From positions 1 through 30,782 of the forward strand of contig JALLBK010000204.1 of NCBI GenBank assembly GCA_036940085.1: a stretch of DNA of 30,782 bases. The letters are read 5' to 3'. Within the stretch, counting starts at the first letter, position 1. Each line of letters starts with the position of its first letter. Shown here in pieces: positions 9,306-18,691 of the stretch. Source of the DNA: Discostella pseudostelligera. Its lineage: Eukaryota > Bacillariophyta > Thalassiosirophyceae > Thalassiosirales > Thalassiosiraceae. Below the pieces are notes generated by a model. It did not search any database, was not told the origin of the DNA, and worked only from the letters and a program-made list of their open reading frames with translations. A program made the position numbers and the translations under genes.

Positions 9306-10370
9306 TCATGACTGTCCCTGAAGTGTGATGACAATACGTCGCGTATGCCCACCACCCCATCCACCTTGATCACGATGCTCATTAAGATAAATTCCTACGA
9401 AAACAACGTACATTGAATGCAGTTAATACCTCATCGATCGGAGTCATAACACATAGACCAATGTATCATAATGTGATTGTCACGTTGTTTCACCCACCTT
9501 GCCATGTGCCCAATGCTAATCGACCATTCCGAATCTTTTGTTGGTTTACCACAGTGTTTGTAGATTGATTGGATAAGTGGTAACAGCATAAACCCTATTA
9601 GAGCATCTGTTCTTCGGAAGAATTCGAACTCTTATTATCATCCACTTACTGGAATATTCAGACTGGGACCCATCAAACTAGCCTTGACATGTCCGGGCAT
9701 ATCATCCTCCCCCTCCATGGTATGATGAAATGTCCCATCTCGTGTCCAACTACCAGGAACAATTTTGTTGAGTGCCACTTCCATATCCCTAGTACGAATG
9801 CAATCGAAGCAGAGAGGCGGTGCCGAGCAAGTGAACGATATTGGAAATTCACATCGCCGTCATTGAAATTGAAATACGGTACAAAAAGTCTCACCGTCGA
9901 ACATCCGGATCGGCATTCTCATTAATAGTCAAACTTGCTGAGGTATGTTGAATGAATAGATTGGCCATACCAATTTTAATACTTGCCATATCGCTACCAA
10001 TGGCCTTGTTCACCTCGGATGTTATGAGATGACACCCACGCGAGGGAGCGGTGATGCTAATTTCATGTTGAAACCATTTAGGGATGGATGATGTCATGAT
10101 GTTGTTGTCGTTACTGCTTCTGCTACTGCTGCTGCTGCAAAGAGAAGTGGAGGTCGTGGTGGTGGGTGAAAAACAAGTTGATGAAGACGCGCGATCTTTG
10201 GCAGGATGATGATGAGACGGAGACGGATCTCTGGGCGACTGGGCGCGAGCGGATGAAACGAATGCAAATGAAACAGCGGTGGATATGAGCAGCAGAATGG
10301 TGATTGCCAACTTCTTAATCATCGTGTAGGTGAATCGCAATAGATATGACGATCTAACAGCTTGAGCCAT
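9306..10370 (-). CDS. YjbQ/UPF0047 family protein with N-terminal targeting sequence
   Basis: Four minus-strand exons (10370-9895, 9788-9650, 9534-9498, 9394-9306) join in phase to 246 residues. The family signatures are complete: KWFQHEISI, RGCHLIT, IQHTSASLTINENADPDVRR, TMEGEDDMPGHVKAS, ALGTWQGIYLNEHRD and RRIVITLQGQS. YjbQ proteins are small trimeric proteins; bacterial members have been reported to show weak thiamin-phosphate synthase activity, and their main role is unsettled. The eukaryotic N-terminal extension matters here. Met17 (codon at 10322) begins a strong signal peptide (KKLAITILLLISTAVSFAF) whose end resembles an ASAF plastid motif, followed by a Ser/Thr/His-rich linker. That makes Met17 a likely alternative start (230 residues). 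Exon 3 is only 37 bp. A nearer acceptor would keep an open but non-family insertion, so the shorter join was chosen. Confidence 0.88.
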
Positions 10371-10794
10371 TGGCCGTGGCCGTCATTGCGATGGGATGGT
10401 GAATGCGACGGTGGATGTGTTGCCTGTGCGTGGTGATCTGTCTGGCTTGCTCCACGTGGCAAGAGGGTGAGACTTGCTCCACGTGGCAGGAGGCTACACC
10501 CTGACACGTGGAAGCGGCAGCACTTTGGCACACCCTGACACGTGGAAGCTTCTGTCTGAGACTTCATCTGTCTGGCGTCGAATTTAATGACTAGTGAGTC
10601 TGTGAGACAAGCGAGCCTACTGGCATTTCGGACGTCATGGTCATGGTCATTTTATTCGAGAATCACAGCACGATAGATGAAGAGATGACGTCGATGACGA
10701 TTCCGTCAAAGAATCAATGATAAGTCGTTGCGATGCCCATGCCATAGAGCATTCACACCTCCAAACCCAAACGAATCTGTATTGCTATTGCATC
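10371..10794. promoter_or_regulatory. Divergent promoter between the YjbQ gene and the CCB4-like gene
   Basis: The region separates two presequence-bearing proteins read in opposite directions. The 10453-10544 segment holds four CACGTG G-boxes. Closer to the plus-strand gene are further ACGTC-type sites (near 10631 and 10687). No TATA box stands out. Confidence 0.55.
10446..10550. promoter_or_regulatory. Cluster of four CACGTG (G-box) sites in two repeated contexts
   Basis: CACGTG occurs at 10453-10458, 10480-10485, 10505-10510 and 10539-10544. The first two share the context CTTGCTCCACGTGGCA and the last two share CCCTGACACGTGGAAG, so the cluster arose by two local duplications. G-boxes are bound by bHLH or bZIP factors, for example light-regulated ones. 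Use here is inference. Confidence 0.6.
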
Positions 10795-12111
10795 ATGACG
10801 ACGTGCCGCAGTATCGCCATTCGAACTGCAATAATTTCGCTCTTGGCATTTTCAGTGGAAGGCGTGTCATCATCGTCGACGCCGCCGCGCCAGCAACTCT
10901 ACGTTCGTCGTAAAGCTGTATCAAGTCGACAACGAAATGATACAGTAATTGCGTTCCAACAATACGATTGTTCTCATGGCTCGATATTTGCATCACCAGC
11001 ACCATTATCAGCGTCATCAAGAGCGAAGCAACGATGCGACAACATCATTACCAACACTATTTGCAACAACAACAACAACATCAATAACAATCTCCGCAAT
11101 AGGCATCATCATCGCCACAAGAATAGCATGATACTACTCAACAAAATGATCAAAAACAATGATGACGAAGGTGCCTCCACCTCCTCTGCATCTTTTCTCT
11201 CCACCGATAAGGCAAAAGTTACCTTCCAAAATCGCAACACCATGTCCAACTCCAATAACAGTCGACTACTCTCCAACACCCTCTCTCCCATGGATCAGTT
11301 CCTACTAACACTAACATCCGATCGAACCTCCCTCCTTCTAGGTTCGATAGGTATAATCCTCCTACTATTGAATCGACTACTTACCTTCCCCGATGGTAAT
11401 GTTTTGTATGAAGCATCCCGAAGTCGAATGGATTTATTGGGAGTGTTTGCTGCCGGGAGTGTATTGTTGAATGGTATTACCAAATTGGATGTGGAGAGTG
11501 TTCGGGCGGAGAAGGTTGTGTTGGAGGGAAGGATTGTGGAGGAGGTGATGTGGGACGTTGGTACACTTCTCGGGGAGGAGGATACGTTCCGATCAATCGT
11601 TGAGTGGGCATTACTTTCATATCTCAAATGCACCCCGGCCAAAACTGCCATTCTTCTCACCAAGCGTGTTTCGCCGCAACAAGAAGGTAGCAATAGTGCA
11701 CAATGGCTGGCCTTGGCTAGAGTTGGCGTCGTTCCGTTCAAATCAAAAATACCAAACAAAACTCCAATCCTCGATCGGATGTTCAGCGGTGATAGTAGTA
11801 TCAAAGGCGGGACTGTGGGTGGAGCAGACGTAGCAGTTGGAACGGCAGCGGGAAATAGAAAGGGAGGGCCGAAGGAGTCCTACTTGCCCACATTGCAAGC
11901 ACTCCCGGGTAAGGTAGAGTTTACATATTTGCCATCGAATGCACAAGAGGCGTTGATATTATCCGTTTCATCACCATCGACAAGTGGTGCTGCTACTGCT
12001 GAAAGATGGAATTATGCTGTAGTGTTGGGTGGGGATGTTGCCAAGAGTTTTGCTCCCAGAGATGTTGCATGGTGTAAAGAGATTGCCTCTTGGATCGGGG
12101 ACCTCGTGTAG
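10795..12111 (+). CDS. CCB2/CCB4-like cytochrome b6f cofactor assembly protein, plastid-targeted
   Basis: 438 residues from the ATG at 10795. An in-frame upstream ATG at 10717 would add 26 residues, but the downstream Met starts a proper signal peptide (TTCRSIAIRTAIISLLAFSV), so it is preferred. A Ser/Asn/His-rich linker to about residue 165 fits a transit peptide. The conserved part starts near residue 168 with a membrane hairpin (SLLLGSIGIILLLLNRLLTF and LGVFAAGSVLLNGITK). It then runs through 'RAEKVVLEG', a central 'RSIVEWALLSYLKCTPAKTA' and the C-terminal 'WNYAVVLGGD...FAPRDVAWCKEIASWIGDL'. This layout matches the CCB2/CCB4 family, thylakoid proteins needed for covalent haem attachment to cytochrome b6. 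The assignment is from pattern, not alignment. Confidence 0.65.
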   Translation: MTTCRSIAIRTAIISLLAFSVEGVSSSSTPPRQQLYVRRKAVSSRQRNDTVIAFQQYDCSHGSIFASPAPLSASSRAKQRCDNIITNTICNNNNNINNNLRNRHHHRHKNSMILLNKMIKNNDDEGASTSSASFLSTDKAKVTFQNRNTMSNSNNSRLLSNTLSPMDQFLLTLTSDRTSLLLGSIGIILLLLNRLLTFPDGNVLYEASRSRMDLLGVFAAGSVLLNGITKLDVESVRAEKVVLEGRIVEEVMWDVGTLLGEEDTFRSIVEWALLSYLKCTPAKTAILLTKRVSPQQEGSNSAQWLALARVGVVPFKSKIPNKTPILDRMFSGDSSIKGGTVGGADVAVGTAAGNRKGGPKESYLPTLQALPGKVEFTYLPSNAQEALILSVSSPSTSGAATAERWNYAVVLGGDVAKSFAPRDVAWCKEIASWIGDLV

Positions 12112-12275
12112 AGTACAACGTAATTCTCGATAGTGACATCCATCAACGATCGTCGACTTTGACGATCCATTAAGTTTATTAAATGATCTATCACAAACTC
12201 AGTCTCGTCAGCGTATCCTTACTCTATCTCAACCCCGACAATCTGCCCTCACTCAAATCGCGCATTCTTCCACAT

Positions 12276-13824
12276 TTAGCCAACTTTCAATACCTTGACC
12301 TCAAATACCAAGTCAGAATCCGGAGGAATGTCGTCTCCAGCACCCTTCGAGCCATAGCCAAGATTACTGGGAATCGTAATTACTCTCTCTCCACCCGCCC
12401 TCATCCCTTCGAGACCACGTTCCAATCCTAGAAGTCAAGTTTGAGACGAGAGAACAAGCTTTGAGAACATGCGATCACATCGTTGTGGAAAACAACATCA
12501 CCGACTCGGATCTCTTACCTCTGATGACCTCTCCGGTTCCCTGACGAAATACAAGTGGATGCTGCTTACTATGATTCTTGTCAAAAGCTTTCCCAGTCGA
12601 GCGGAGTGTTCCAGTGTAATGCAACGATATTCTTTTCCCAGGTTTCACGGGTGCACCCGCTCCAAGAACCACGTCAGATACGATCAATCCACCCGCAAGA
12701 CGACGTTCTCGCGTTTGTGTACTAGTTGAGTTTTGTTCCATAGCTTTTTCCTTCTTCAATTGTTTCTTTGACTTCTTTGTCTGAGGTTCGTTGTTGTTGT
12801 CGCTATTCTTCGTCTCGTCCTCATCGTTGCGTGCAGCCGCCAATGTCTCCTCAAGTTGCTTGGCCTTCTCCTGAGCAAGCTTCTTTCGTTGAGCTTTTGT
12901 CAATTTACTGTTATCACCAGTATTGCTCTGTGATTCGGCTGCAATGTTCGTAGTCGAATCCATCACAACATCCTTCACATTCTCATCCTGCTTCCTCTTT
13001 CTTGATGAAGACGACCCCTCTGTAGCGCCTTTTGGTTGCATCTTTTCCGAATCTTTAATCTGTCCCTCCACCACCACATCCTCCTCCTCTTCATCTTCCA
13101 TTCCCTCCTCCTCATCTTCGTCGTCTTCGTCATCCTCCCCTTCTGATGTTCCTGACATGAATGCATCCGCGTACGGGAAATAGTCATCATCGTCGTCATC
13201 TTCATCATAATCATACAAATATTTCGATGGCTCAATTACTCCAAACACATTAATCTTGTCGTCCAGATTCACGCATGGAAGAGCCCCCGCTCTAAAATCA
13301 ACTTTACACGGTCCAACCACCTTCAAATTCACAACATTTGATGGCATTAGTCCCATCCCTCCCCTCTTCGTGTCAAGAAAGTTGCATAGAGCCAAGAACT
13401 GGCCATCTTTCTCATCGTCGTTATCGTCATTGTCATCATACACGCATCTATACATCAATCTCGCCCTATGAAATGCACAATCCAATACATCCAAACACAC
13501 CGAGGATATAGTCAATATACTCCCACTCGCAATTTCTACACTACAAATATGTTGATTGGGATCCTTCGTGGGTGTGAGTGCGATAATTGGAATAGACAAG
13601 GCGATATTTCTCGGCCCGACGTCGCTGAATATTGTTTTCGTAGAGGAAAAGTATTTGCCATAATTCTCTTCATCTTCTGAATTAAACGCCTCCTCTTCAT
13701 CAATTTCCTCATCGTTGCCATCATCGAGCTTGGATAGTTCGTCGAGTGTCATGCCTTGGTATTTCTCCAGGGAGGAGGTAGTAGATTGCCCCTTCTTCGA
13801 TTTGGATTTGGAAACTGATGGCAT
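12276..13824 (-). CDS. Nucleolar-type FKBP peptidyl-prolyl isomerase with acidic N-terminal region
   Basis: Two minus-strand exons, 13824-12519 and 12427-12276, join in phase to 485 residues. An in-frame ATG at 13995 would add 57 basic residues. MPSVSKSKSKKG was preferred as the usual kind of start, but the longer form is possible. The layout is that of Fpr3/Fpr4, FKBP39 and plant FKBP53: a nucleoplasmin-like beta-rich part (about 60-210), very acidic tracts (about 215-260), Lys-rich nuclear or nucleolar signals (KKSKKQLKKEK), and a C-terminal FKBP domain. The FKBP domain shows GKRISLHYTGTL, GKAFDKN, LVFRQGTGEVIRG, LERGLEGMRAGGERVITIPS, LGYGSKGAGDDIPPDSDLVF and EVKVLKVG. Relatives act as histone chaperones and in rDNA chromatin. 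The FKBP active-site pattern looks intact. Confidence 0.88.
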
Positions 13825-14331
13825 GTTGCTTTTGCTCTCTCTATCTCTGTTACCTATCTGAGTTGCACGGTGTTGTTGGAGCGATACTGGTCGCTTCGAG
13901 GAGGTAATGCCTCTGCCATCCATCCATGGTGGACATAAAACCATCTCGTTGTGTTGGTGGTTGATTGGTTGTGGGCTCGTCGGTGGGAGGCACAAGACAG
14001 ACGACGGATGGTTCAGAGGAACAGTACACAGACCTACTTATGAATTCCGACGATGTATTTTACGAATGAGACCAATTCAATTCAAATGCGAGAAAGATAA
14101 AGTAGGAACTAGTATCCGTACAGAGGAGCTCGTGAAATTTGAATCAAACTCGGCAGTTTGGCGGGAAACATTCTTTGCAAGTCGAGTCGAAGTGAAAAAT
14201 AACAACCATCGACTAATAATCTCAACTTTCATTGGTCAATGTCCATGAAATAATGATGATAAATGCAGATGAATGCCACATCGCCCTCATCTGACGGTCG
14301 TCTGTACTAGCTGCATAATAATCATCGTTTG
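13825..14331. promoter_or_regulatory. Divergent promoter between the acidic FKBP and the alpha/beta hydrolase, with a perfect E2F-like site
   Basis: The left part is the 5' leader of the FKBP gene and may include an upstream in-frame start at 13995. At 14157-14168 stands TTTGGCGGGAAA, an exact match to the E2F/DP consensus. An open stretch on the plus strand at 13907-14248 has no family features and is taken as chance. Confidence 0.5.
14157..14168. promoter_or_regulatory. E2F/DP consensus site TTTGGCGGGAAA
   Basis: A 12-base exact consensus within a divergent promoter, about 175 bp upstream of the hydrolase ATG and about 333 bp upstream of the FKBP ATG. E2F sites mark cell-cycle-regulated genes in plants and animals. 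Use in this organism is inferred. Confidence 0.5.
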
Positions 14332-17300
14332 ATGTCAGCTCGTGGCTTGGCAAAGGAAGACAACGACAAAGCAGCAGCCGCATCAGAATTACTCTCATCG
14401 CAGAGATTTTCGAATTCGTATGGATCTTGTTGTGCCACCTCCTCCACCACTACGCCCACAACAACCAGACATCCACGGTCGCTACTTTCGAATCTCCTAA
14501 TGAATTCTACCGACTCTTTCGTTTCTTCTACAAATATTGCAACTACTACTACCGACTCTGCTCTTGACATTGACGCAGCATTAGAATTGGACAACAATTC
14601 CGCGCAGACTAATTCCACTGACGACTCGGACACAGTTCAAATAATTGCCAACCGAAAAGAAGAGCACGACGAAAGCATACTCAACATCCAAGAGATATCT
14701 ACAAATAATACTCCAATGGCACGCAGAATACCCTCCATCCTCATGTCGCGAATCAACACACTCTGCATTCTACTCACTCCATGCATCAATCGATTTCTTC
14801 AACAACCCGTGCTCGCCGACAAATTATCCCATTATGCATTCCTAAACACAATCCTACTCAATGGCAAATACCTCCCCATTGGATTCTTCGGTGCCTACAT
14901 CCTCTTCCTATCCGTTTTCTGGATTCCACTATGGGTACTTTCCCAACTACTCACCGAAATAGGGGTGTACCTACTACTACTCTCCTGCCTAATCTTCGGC
15001 GGAAGAGCCTTATTGCGTCTACTAGCCTTTCCCGGGACCAATGTTCGAGTGTATGGAGAAATTGAGAATGAATTTGCCAAGTATAGTTGTAAGATGTTGG
15101 AGGGGGCATCGAATGCCATGGAGGAATTTGCCAAATCATTGCTTGGACTTTCTTCTACTGCTGCATCTACTTCGATATTGACTTCGTCGTCGTCCAATGA
15201 AGGAATTGACACAGTGGATCTCCTCAGAACCAACTACAAACGTGTCGAAATTTATAAAAATCAAGTATTGGGTGTATTTTGGGAAGTGTTGCATTGTTTA
15301 TATGAAGACCATGGGGAGGGAACTGCGAGCAACAACAATGTGCAACATCGGAGATCATGCAGTACGAATGGTTACCACCACGTGGGTGAACAAATATCTG
15401 CATGTAAGGAGACATGCAAACGTAACTTTTGCTGTGAGCGAACATCAACGCGACATACCAATGGAAATGAACTATCGAATAATGACGATATCGGTGAGAC
15501 TTCGGAGTTGAGTACCAATCTTTGCCATAGTCCTGTCACTACCGACAATGGTACCTTGGATTGTCCTTCTATCATGACAACGCGATACGGGAACAATCCA
15601 CTGGTGGGGGATATTGGAAATTTGGCCAATCTTACACCACAGGCACGATCAAATGGACGAGAACTCTACGCACTCCTTGGTTTGGTTCTGGATGATATAT
15701 GCACGTTGGAAACTTCGGCGTGCAGTATATTACGCAATTTGGAGAATGAGAACAAGCTAAATAATCTAACAATCTCCAAAGACACTATCGAGTATGCAAC
15801 GAAAATGATCGAACGTGCAGTAGAGTTACGAGAATTCATCTCGCGGATTAAACTCTCCTCAGATACAGATGACAATGAGAATGACGAGAAAGTCGGTGCA
15901 GATGCGGTTAGACATCATCTCGAAGAGCAAGGGAATAATTTAACGTCATCCTCCGTAATTGGTATGGTATCGTCGGCGGTGCAAGCCTTTGTCAATATGA
16001 TAGACCCTCCTCCACACAACAGTATATTTGGTCTCGACGTGGTCCGTGGCTGCTTCTTGGCACGGTATGTTGGAGCGAAGCAATTTTGGGTAAAAAGAAT
16101 GAGTGGTTCCAGTGTTTGTGGTAGAAATGGAAAACTGGATGTGGTCATGATTCCATCATGGGGAAGAATTGGACGCAATACTGATGTTGTTGATAATGTT
16201 ATCCCATTGTCGCCACGTAAGGATCGAAATGAAAGCATCGCAGGAACTGCACGGGCCGATAGCATCAAAAAAGTCAGAAAGGCAGTATTGTACTGCAATC
16301 CTAATGCAGGCTTGGTGGAGGTGGCTACTGGTATGGGTCTTACTGGAGGAAATGTCCATAAAACCAATGATGGTGACGATGATACAGGCCCGTGAGTTCC
16401 AATATCATTTTTGTGTGGCTATTTGTTTTTCATATTTCTTTTCTAACCTGCATGGCGTTGTTTTACCGAGCAGCACCTGTTGGACGGAGCATTACATAGA
16501 ACATGGATATGATGTGTATTTATTCAATTATGCGGGATACGGTCGCAGCTACGGAGGAAGTGACTTGAACAATCCGACACATGAATTCAGCCACGGGTTC
16601 CTAGGTTCGATGAAGCGATGCCTTTTTTCTGCGTTTCTAGCTTTCAAGCCATCTTCAGAATCTCTCAAGCTCGATGCTCTTGCTGTTGCGCGACATCTCG
16701 TCGAAGTTGTCGAAGTTGACGAGCTAATAATACACGGAGAAAGCATTGGAGGGATGGCAGCAGCTGGTGCAGCGAAAACTTTAAGTGTACTGACGTCAAA
16801 ACCAAAGTCGTCACTCCTTCTTTTTTGTGATCGAACATTTAGCAATTTGGAAGGAGTGGCTCAGAGACTTGTTGGGAGATGGACTGGGAACGCAATACGC
16901 CTCCTAACACCCGGATGGAGCACCAACGTGGCTCGTGATTTCATAGCAGCGAGATGTCCAAAAATCGTAGCACAGGATTGTGCAGACGAGATTATTCATG
17001 ACTATTCGTCACTGAAGTCGGGAGTATCTTTTGCAGGAGAATTGACCAAAGGTCAGACCAATAATGTAGGTTGGATGATGCCACCGCCGATTGAGTATCA
17101 GATTGCAGATTTAGACAACGTCAGCATCATAAATGGTAGATGCAACACACACCAAGTCAGAACCTCGCCGACCTGGCCTTCCGACAAGCACATCTCATGG
17201 TGTGAAGCGCATCACTTTGCAGCCTGCGTCAGACGAATTGGGAAGTTAGCTACTACTGCGAAGAAGCGTTTGCGCGGAGCGCTTGGAGAATCAGGGCATT

Positions 17301-18087
17301 CGAGCGATGAAGCTGAAGGAATTGAAGTTTCACTTGCTTCTGAGGAATCATCATTGCAGCTCTACCCGACAAAAAACAAAGGTGTTCCGTTACAGAAAAC
17401 AACTGAGGCGGATGCGCTTCTTAAGCTGTGGAAGGTACTTGCTTGCTGCGATGGTTTGTGTGGTAATCCTCTCGGACATGCTATCAAAGAAGGCTCGGAC
17501 TGCACTATTTCGTGGCTCTGTACTGCTGTTATATTTGGACCACAGATAGTTGCGGGAAACGCCGAAAAACGATGGGATATACAACTTCCAAACAATACAT
17601 CAACTAATTCTGATTTCAGTCATGGCATACTTCCAGAGGACTTCGATTTGAGACCTCGGGGGTACAAATGGGTTGAAGACGCCACATCGAAGTACCCCAC
17701 ACCTCTACCTGAGACATTGGCGTCGCTGAAATCGATGGCTTCACCGACAAATAATGCGCTCGTTGAAGGTTTGTGTTCTTATCATTTTTTGTTTATTATG
17801 TGAGCATGTTCGTCTCTGAACTCATTCTCTCGCTTACTAATGCAATCCCAGTCCAATCGGAGTTGAGTTATGTCATTGGCATGCTGGAGTATGTTGTAGA
17901 GAGAATTAGTTCCAAAGAAAGCATGATTTTCGCACGTCGACGAAGGAGTGGAGGCGAGGAGGAACGCGGGTTCATCTCGACTGGATGTTTCCTAAATCTG
18001 AAATGCGGTCACAACAATCAATACTCTCCCGATGAACGCGATAGATTAATGCACTTGATCTGCAGGGCATCAGGCGATTCTGTTTAA
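14332..18087 (+). CDS. Large membrane-anchored alpha/beta hydrolase
   Basis: Three exons (14332-16391, 16474-17768, 17852-18087) join in phase to 1196 residues. The N-terminal 130 residues are Ser/Thr-rich and low in complexity. Two adjacent hydrophobic helices at about 181-202 and 209-231 anchor the protein in a membrane. The alpha/beta-hydrolase fold shows 'VLYCNPNAGLVEVATGMGL' (oxyanion strand), 'YIEHGYDVYLFNYAGYGRSYG' and the nucleophile elbow G-E-S777-I-G-G. 'CADEIIHDYSSLKSG' could supply the acid, and HH in the later segment could supply the catalytic histidine. The arrangement recalls ABHD16/BAT5-type lipid hydrolases, but the long helical inserts (about 330-600 and after 880) are unusual and the substrate is unknown. 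Both introns are short (82 and 83 bp). Confidence 0.75.
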
Positions 18088-18691
18088 GCAACATAAAATA
18101 GTAACAGAGACATACCGTGTCCTTTCAACATTGGATAGTGAGGAACGTTCGTATTTAGCTGACGGACTGGGACAACGTAAACCTAAAAATAATGGAGCAG
18201 CTCATTGTGGATGATTGAGATAGTTGGTTGGTTGGTTGGTTGGGCGCAACAATTTTGGCGCGGCCAGGGACTTTTCCGCCTGATCTTCCAGATGTTCCTA
18301 CTAATTCCTCAGTTGACTTTTTGAATTTTAAGATTTGAATTAAAATCCGAATTTTGTTCATACGTTGGAGTTCGTATGTAGTCTATTGAAGTGTTCCTAC
18401 TGTATCGTACTTTGCCGCCTGACGGTGACGCTCGCTGACGTCACATTGAACGATCTTTCGTCGTCATCGTCTCCAATATTCACCTTCATCCACCCAACGT
18501 CACCACCTCGCCTCGTGCTCGACCATGATATTGAGCCGGAACGGCAGTAGTAGGTAGTAGTGGGAGTACTTGCCATAGCTTGCCATACGATTTTGAATAG
18601 TTGACTCTTGAAGATCCAGGTCCACTTTGATCCATTTTTGAAGTCTGGATCTCTGTTGTCGCCATCGACACTTTGTGCAAAGTGCAAAGCC
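18088..18691. other. Intergenic region upstream of the coiled-coil protein gene, with a TTGG microsatellite, an E2F-like site and a CRE
   Basis: No gene is convincing here. Visible items are a GGTT tandem run at about 18223-18242, TTTTGGCGCG at 18253-18262 (E2F-like), an AT-rich stretch at 18310-18360 and a perfect TGACGTCA at 18436-18443, about 249 bp upstream of the next ATG. Confidence 0.5.
18436..18443. promoter_or_regulatory. CRE-type TGACGTCA palindrome
   Basis: Second perfect copy of the CRE palindrome in an intergenic region of this window, upstream of the presequence-bearing coiled-coil protein. Function is inferred only. Confidence 0.3.

Noticed and set aside
13907..14248. Plus-strand open frame of 113 codons
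   Set aside because: It covers the FKBP leader and the divergent promoter, and has no domain-like composition or motif.
16785..16800. Third TGACGTCA-like palindrome
   Set aside because: It lies inside an exon of the hydrolase gene, so it is not treated as regulatory.
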